From: Pseudo-nitzschia pungens
Lineage: Eukaryota; Bacillariophyta; Bacillariophyceae; Bacillariales; Bacillariaceae
Direction: 5' to 3'
Length of the DNA: 64,000 nucleotides
Assembly: GCA_037355855.1 (NCBI GenBank)
Contig: CM074768.1
Coordinates: 1,550,001-1,614,000 of the forward strand
Both the position numbers and the translations under genes were made by a program. The notes below the pieces were generated by a model, which was given only the letters and a program-made list of their open reading frames with translations, was not told the DNA's origin and did no database searches. Each line of letters opens with the position of its first letter. The first letter of the stretch is position 1. Below are positions 58,866-64,000 of this stretch, piece after piece.

Positions 58866-60560
58866 TAGATTGTCAACGACTCTGAGTCTTGTTCGGATGC
58901 CTCATGTTCTTTGTATGGAGTCAGCTTCCGGATGTTAACTGTTTTGACCACTGAGGGTGTTTTTTGCAGTTTTACAGTGGCATTCTCATTGACTTGAGTA
59001 ATAATGAATGGTCCTGTTTTACGGGGCTGCAATTTATCTGGATCTGGCTCTTGCAACCATACTTTATCATTGATTTGAAAGGTATGGTCTATCCCTCTGG
59101 CCTTGTCCCTGAGCAAAGCCTTGTTAATCCCCTGTTGCCTGAGCTGCTGCAGCACCAGTAGGTTTGATGTTAATGAGTGATTCCTGAAACAAATAAACAC
59201 ATGGTTTATTACATTAAATGTGACATGGCACACATATCGTTATGTGCTCACACACACAAATCTAAATTTCTGTGTATGAAAAATTTAAAATCTCTCTGAG
59301 AGCATCTGAACGCTCCAACAGATTTAAAACACTTGTCTAGATTTAAACGGGATCTTGAAAACAAGAACCGACTCAAAATTTCAGTCACTCAACTGATGTC
59401 AATGAACCAATGGTAAGAGAGAATTTTTGTTTTTCGAATGAAGATTCCAAATTCCAAAATAGGCCTCTTAGGCGCCTGTCTGTCATCCAAAATAAAAACA
59501 CGTGCGTTGGGTGCGCCAAAAAGTATGTGGGCATATAATCTAAACTAAATCTTTCCCCATATAGTTTTGGGAATCACTCAATGGTAGATCTATCATCATG
59601 TCTCGATTGAACACTAGGGCACCTGGAGACACTTGGAGAGAGGAACTAACAGTGCATCTGGAGGCATGCATGCATGTGGCAAGGGCGTTGTCCATGAGTT
59701 GACTGACTCTGGTGTTGGCAGGTGTAGGATTTACATGCACCAAGACCCTGAGGATGTCAGCCACTGTATGATGAACTCTTTCACAGATCACATTGGACTG
59801 GGGATTCTTCACTGTGGTGGGAATTGATCGACTCCCATATTGCATTGAGAGTAGTTTGAAATTCAGCTCCTAGAAATTCTCCACCATTGTCATGGATACA
59901 TCCTATTGGTTGTGGGTACCTGGAGAGCCAACAGTTCTGGAATTGGTCGGATACATGCTGAGAGGACTTGTCTCTTATTCGGATGATTTCCGGGAGGTTA
60001 GTAACTGGATCAATACAGGTGAGGGCTTTGAAGTTATAAGTCTTGCCTTGGGCTATAATCTTCCATGGCCCTATGAGGTCTATATGTACTTCATTGAATG
60101 GTGATAGGGGAGCTTCCTTTGGGGGAAGTTTGCCATGTTTAGGTTGTTGATTCTTGTATTTGATGCAGTTGTCAGGGCATATAGTATATGAGGTGCATGC
60201 GCTGGTTAAGCTATCCGCATAGAAGCGAGCTGATATGGTTTGATATAACCTGGTGGATCCACAATGACCCAGAAGGAGATGGTACCATCATATAGTATCT
60301 TGGAGGAGAGACTTTGGTATATATATTCTCCAGTAATTTGGGTTGGATGTGTTGGAATAACAGAGGATCTTGTTACCCTCTAGTTCTTGGTAGAAGAAGG
60401 CTTTGGATTGAACCTTAAATTTGATGGTAGGATCTTTTTGCTGATGGAGATAAATTTTTGAGTAGTTCACCGGGCATTCCAGGTCTTGGTTATTGGGTAG
60501 ATTGACTAGGCACTCATTGTTCAGCAAACATGCTTGTAGTTCCTGGTCTGCGTCATTGCG
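58866..60560 (-). pseudogene. pol: gypsy D pol fragment (integrase region)
   Basis: On the minus strand from 60560: NDADQELQACLLNNECLVNLPNNQDLECPV and the region before the HHCC finger, a broken integrase core (59850-60290, several frames), SIPTTVKNPQSN with CERVHH (the catalytic Glu), then after the MITE the C-terminal domain (KVWLQEPDPDKLQPRKTGP, VNIRKLTPYKEH) ending near 58866. Each segment has its counterpart in gypsy C. A frameshift at about 59845 and the MITE (59175-59579) disrupt it. Confidence 0.85.
59175..59579. mobile_element. 405-bp MITE with GAGTGATTCC ends and an AAT target duplication
   Basis: Ends GAGTGATTCCTGAAAC / GTTTTGGGAATCACTC, flanked by AAT at 59172-59174 and 59580-59582. 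Removing it restores the GATGTTAATGGTAGATC order expected from gypsy C (GATGTTAGTGGCAGATC). A 3-bp AT-rich duplication would fit PIF/Harbinger, but the terminus is not typical. No coding capacity. Confidence 0.82.
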
Positions 60561-61860
60561 CTGATATTGCTCGTCAGCATAAAAAATAGGGGATAGCAAT
60601 AACAATAATACCACCATGTAGGGTCCTTGGCAAATGGTGAGGCTACAGTGGATACTGTTCAAGCTCTATTGCATACACTTAGATACTACAGGATACTTCC
60701 CTAGAGGTACATCGGAATCGATCATGGGGAGGGCGTGATAGGATGTGTTTAATTTAAGTGAAAAGAAAAGAGTGTGAGCTGAGCCAAAGCGCTCAGCTCT
60801 GTATCGTGACAGCGCTCCGCTAACTCATACTAGAATAACAGAGCTCTGTAGCTCCAGTACTGTATTCTACGGGTAGCGTAGTGTGCGGAGTATTGTAGCG
60901 TAGCTCCGCTTGATTATATTCAATCGTGTGCTAGCTTGCGCTAACCCGTTGGGTAACTGTCTGGGTCGGGTATGCAGTCATAGTACATATTATACACCAA
61001 TGACCCGACCCCGGCAGTAGCATAGTATCTTAGCATGGTATCATGGTAGGTTAGCATCACCAGTATCTTGTAGCTTAGCAACCCTAACCCTGTAGCATTT
61101 AGCTACACCATTACAGGTGCTATACTCGGGGTACGTACGATTGGTACAAATCGTACGCGACGGCCCTAGTAACTTCTGCTAGCATCCATACTAAGCAGGA
61201 TAGGTCTGTTGCTAAGCCTGTTGCTAAGCCTGTATGCTACCAATTTAGCACACAGCTCAGCACTCAGCTCAGCACTCAGCTCAGCACTCAGCTCAGCACT
61301 CAGCTCAGCACTCAGCTCAGCACTCAGCTCAGCACTCAGCTCAGCACCAGTTAGTCAGCTACTGGAGGCTGCTGACTGTAGCCCCAGTACACTCTCCTAC
61401 ACAGGAGACTTAGCACAGATCATAGCACCCACCTTGAATATCTTCATAGTCCCCGTGATTCATGCCAGTAGTCCTGTACTGAGCAACTATACCGGTCCCC
61501 GGAAACAGATACTCCCAGGGGAACACCAATACTCTTGCTTGTTGTACCAGGACACTTGGATGGATCATAACAGAATTCAGGGATGCGTCCATATAACTTG
61601 TCAGAGGTTAAAACTGCATCAAATATTGCAGTTCTCTATCAGAGGCCCGGCCGATTTGATGGTATATATAAAAAAAAAGAGGGGGTTGGACCGGAGGACG
61701 TTTTGCCCTTGGTCCGATTCCTTAACACATACAAGGATAGATCAATCGGCCTATTGTTGTTTCAAATTTATAGTCCCCGGAACCGGTGTGCCGGAGACTC
61801 CCAACGTATAACATGTAACATGCAATATGTATATATGTAATAAAAATCGAAATCGGAATC
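60561..61860 (-). repeat. copia H 3' LTR (approximate)
   Basis: Gene-free DNA between the copia H pol stop and gypsy D. Read on the minus strand it parallels the copia F LTR (33005-40163): ATATTCAAGG, TGTGTAGGAGAGTGTACTGGGGCTACAG, tandem repeats, AACAGGCTTAGCAACAG, GATTTGTACC, GTTAGGGTTGCTAA, and the end CCTCTAGGGAAGTATCCTGTAGTAT...TTTGCC. The right edge at 61860 is uncertain, and some of 61760-62015 may be the internal region; it holds AAATCGAAATCGG-type repeats. Some open frames here merely translate the tandem repeat. Confidence 0.6.
61250..61348. repeat. 12-bp tandem repeat in the copia H LTR (CAGCTCAGCACT)
   Basis: About eight nearly perfect copies, at the position in the LTR where copia F has the 13-bp AGCAACAGTGCTT array. 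Confidence 0.9.
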
Positions 61861-62015
61861 GAAGTCGTGTCCGAAAAAAGATGTAATTGAAATCGAAATC
61901 CGCTGCGTCCAAAAAAAATATTTGGACCCGGAAGCCCGTTTCGCTGCGTTCGAAGAAACCGTTATCGAAATCAAAATCGACCGCTTCCGAAGAATCATTG
62001 CGTCTGAGCTGCTTG

Positions 62016-64000
62016 TCAGGGACAAAAGGTATCCCAAATAATGCAGCTAGGAGCTACCACATGCAGCGCTCTCAGTGGCTCTTCAACATAGGCACCATTA
62101 AGCAACTTGGTGAATAAATCTGCAATGTTGCTCTCGCCTGGTTCCTTTGCGACCCGTATCGTCCCAGCAGCAATAGCCTCGCGCGCCTTGTGGTAGGCAA
62201 CACTGTTGTGTTTCTTGTTGCATGGACTCTCCGGCCTGGTAACATTTTTAACAACTGAATCGTTGTCACAGAATACATTCGTAGATCCTGCAATTGGCAC
62301 ACCCAGCATTCGGAGTTTATACCTGAGGCCCTCAATCATCTCAACAGCAATGCGCATTGCCACAATCTCAGAGCCAAAGGTAGAAGTCTCCACTGTGGTT
62401 TGCCTCTTGCTGAACCAAAGAATGGGGGCATTATTCAGGAAGATAATAATTCCAGTATGGGATCTTCTGGTTGCTTTGCATCCGGCATGATCTGCATCAA
62501 CGAAACACGTCATGACAACAGCCTTGCCCAAGGCTTCTGGAGCATCTGGGGGTATAACCTCCTTGGCATCTGGATAGAACTCGCTCCAATCACACTGGGC
62601 AAAGCTGGACTCATCGATATCAGGGATCGCGTCATCAAATACCAGCCTTGATCTGGCATGGTTCTTGATATAAGCAAACATATGAAACAGCTGATTCAAG
62701 TGACCGACCCTTGCTTGAGCCAAATACCTTGACATCAGGGATACAGGTGTCACCAAATCTAACCTACCAAGTTCACAAAGCCATCTGAGAACTCCAATAA
62801 GACCTTGGTAGTAGTTCTGCATTTGAGGATCCAGTTCCTGGGTCAAGTCAACCTCAGGTCTGTAATCGTTAGTCAGCGGAGTAGTTACTTTCTTTGGGAG
62901 GTACTTGTATCCGTACTTCTCAGTTCCCAATTCCTGTTCTACTGCATCCACGGCCTTCTTGGCATACTTCTCTGAAGACATGGCCCATTTAGGGATAGGG
63001 TCATTATCAATCTTGTACTGAGTGACGTCAGCGCCAAGGTAGAGCTTTGGGACTTCTATAGTACCATCCTTGAGCGTAAACCGCTGTTCTATACTCTCCA
63101 GCTGGCGCCTTGGATTTTCACTGCAGCAGACGATATCATCCACATAAGCAATGAGATATGCCCAGTACCTTGTGCCATCCTTCTTAGTTTCGAATGCGCA
63201 TGTGGACATCAGGATCTGCTTTACATGCTTGATATCCCAGTTCCCTTAAATGCTTGGTAAGATAGGATCTGAAAGATGCGCCTGCAACTGGTAGACCATA
63301 CAGAGCCCGTACTATCTTGCAAACTTGTCCAACTAAATGAGGGGGAAATCCATCCTCAGCTCGTGCCACCAAATAATACTTCTTTTTGATTGGCGCAGTG
63401 AGATAGGCATTTTGGATATCAGCAGACAATACATCCAATCCATTCAAAGCTGCCAACAGAAAGAATATTCGCACAGGAATCTCTGCTTGGGACACTACTG
63501 AAAGTATGCTCCTTGGCTGTCGCTTGTACCTTATGGCCCTCGGCGACTAATCTAGCTTTTCTGGTGAGGGATCCCAACTTGACGTCGAATATCATATGGG
63601 TTGTAATCTTGCTGAATCCTTCGGCCTTGAGTCCTTCAACGGTGTAGCTGGGATCAAACTCAAACGCCATCTCGTTGTTCTTCATCTCTTTAGCAATTGC
63701 CTTCTGCCAATAGTCCGTTCCGGTCTTTTTGTCGATAGCAAGCGCTTCAGGGATTGAGTGCGGGAGCTCCACACCATATTTGTGTGTGCGGTCCCAGTAC
63801 TTGTTGGATTTCTTGGTAGCTTTTAGAAGCCTTCTTTTCCTTCGGAGTACATGGTGCACCCACCATTTGAACGCTGGCTCATCTGCAATCTGGTTATTAA
63901 CAGCATACTGTGCAGCTTCAACAGGAAAAGACTCCTTGATATCACCTAGTTTGCACCAGGATTCAGTACCATCCTTCCAGCTCACCAGGAGCCTCCACCC
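62016..64000 (-). pseudogene. pol: copia H pol: RT and RNase H, frameshifted, runs off the window
   Basis: On the minus strand from the window edge: the integrase end and RT N-terminal part (63985-63490; IPEALAIDKKTGTDYWQKAI, LVAEGHK); a frameshift near 63480; the RT core (FFLLAALNGLDVLSADIQNAYLTAP, IVRALYGLPVAG); a second frameshift near 63200; RT motif C (LIAYVDDIVCC), the LIGVLRWLCELGRLD thumb, and RNase H with CFVDADHAGCKATRRS, TVETSTFGSEIVAMR and NVFCDNDS. It ends FTKLL...IWDTFCP at 62016. ADIQNAYL and YVDD with a terminal RNase H and ADLFTK are the Ty1/copia pattern. The two frameshifts make this copy inactive. Confidence 0.88.

Larger units (their letters stand above)
58505..60560 (-). 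mobile_element. gypsy element D, decayed: 3' LTR and part of pol
   Basis: The LTR (58505-58865) has the TGTTACACTCCAAGGTAGAA start of this gypsy group and a damaged end (GCATGTCAC). Minus-strand integrase and its N-terminal flank follow. Homology with gypsy C stops at about 60560 (GTCTGCGTCATTGC), exactly where the copia H LTR begins, so copia H inserted into gypsy D. A 405-bp MITE sits in pol. It is more diverged from C than B is. Confidence 0.85.

Noticed and set aside
61209..61811. A 200-codon open frame with SALSS repeats
   Set aside because: It simply translates the 12-bp CAGCTCAGCACT array and surrounding LTR DNA; no homologous frame is kept in the copia F LTR.

Overview
The window is a nested pile of retrotransposons and DNA transposons from a eukaryotic genome. 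It is most likely from a stramenopile and probably a diatom. I base this on the style of the Ty3/gypsy Gag (the CRIPGHxHDWxxC knuckle), the Ty1/copia protease (DSHADT) and its downstream SYFPxxKPT linker, a DIRS-like RT/tyrosine-recombinase element and a Plavaka/KDZ-like transposase, all of which resemble diatom elements I know; no database search was possible. I see no rRNA, tRNA, CRISPR array or bacterial-type operon. Only one gene (31026-31802) looks like an ordinary host gene.

Layout, left to right. (1) 1-27229: a GC-rich, plus-strand DIRS-like retroelement (RT, RNase H, tyrosine recombinase and an extra ORF) cut into three pieces. Gypsy A (997-4116, GTCCT target duplication, gag only, identical LTRs) sits in its RT. 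Gypsy B (5899-24224) sits after its RNase H. Gypsy B is itself split by LINE copy 1 (7669-18938), which is flanked by a perfectly collinear 888-bp direct duplication, and its right LTR carries a TA-flanked MITE (23628-24186). (2) 27230-28692: a rotted gag fragment of gypsy A type (E). (3) 28693-33004: sparse DNA with a second MITE of the same family, minisatellites and the single host-like gene. (4) 33005-42343: the LTR and degraded gag of a plus-strand copia element. The LTR is split by the nearly complete gypsy C (33332-39143, CCATG target duplication), and the gag is split by a fold-back element (41264-41800) and then by LINE copy 2. (5) 42344-53428: LINE copy 2, with a 19-bp target duplication. 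(6) 53449-58494: a gypsy-A-type LTR shard and a minus-strand copia gag/protease split by a KDZ/Plavaka-like DNA transposon (54396-57947). (7) 58505-60560: decayed gypsy D with a 405-bp MITE. (8) 60561-64000: LTR and pol of a minus-strand copia that runs off the window.

The two LINE copies (about 11.1-11.3 kb) both keep an intact 985-aa ORF1 and 1946-aa ORF2 (endonuclease, RT, RNase H, zinc finger). The two ORFs overlap in an ATGGTTAG stop/start arrangement, so the LINEs are the best candidates for recently active elements here. Gypsy C is nearly complete: its gag and pol lie in one frame separated by a TGA that is also kept in gypsy B, but its RT active site reads YIVDD. Gypsies A, B and C share LTR ends and a 12-bp palindrome next to the LTR where a primer-binding site should be, so A could plausibly be mobilised in trans by a C-like element.
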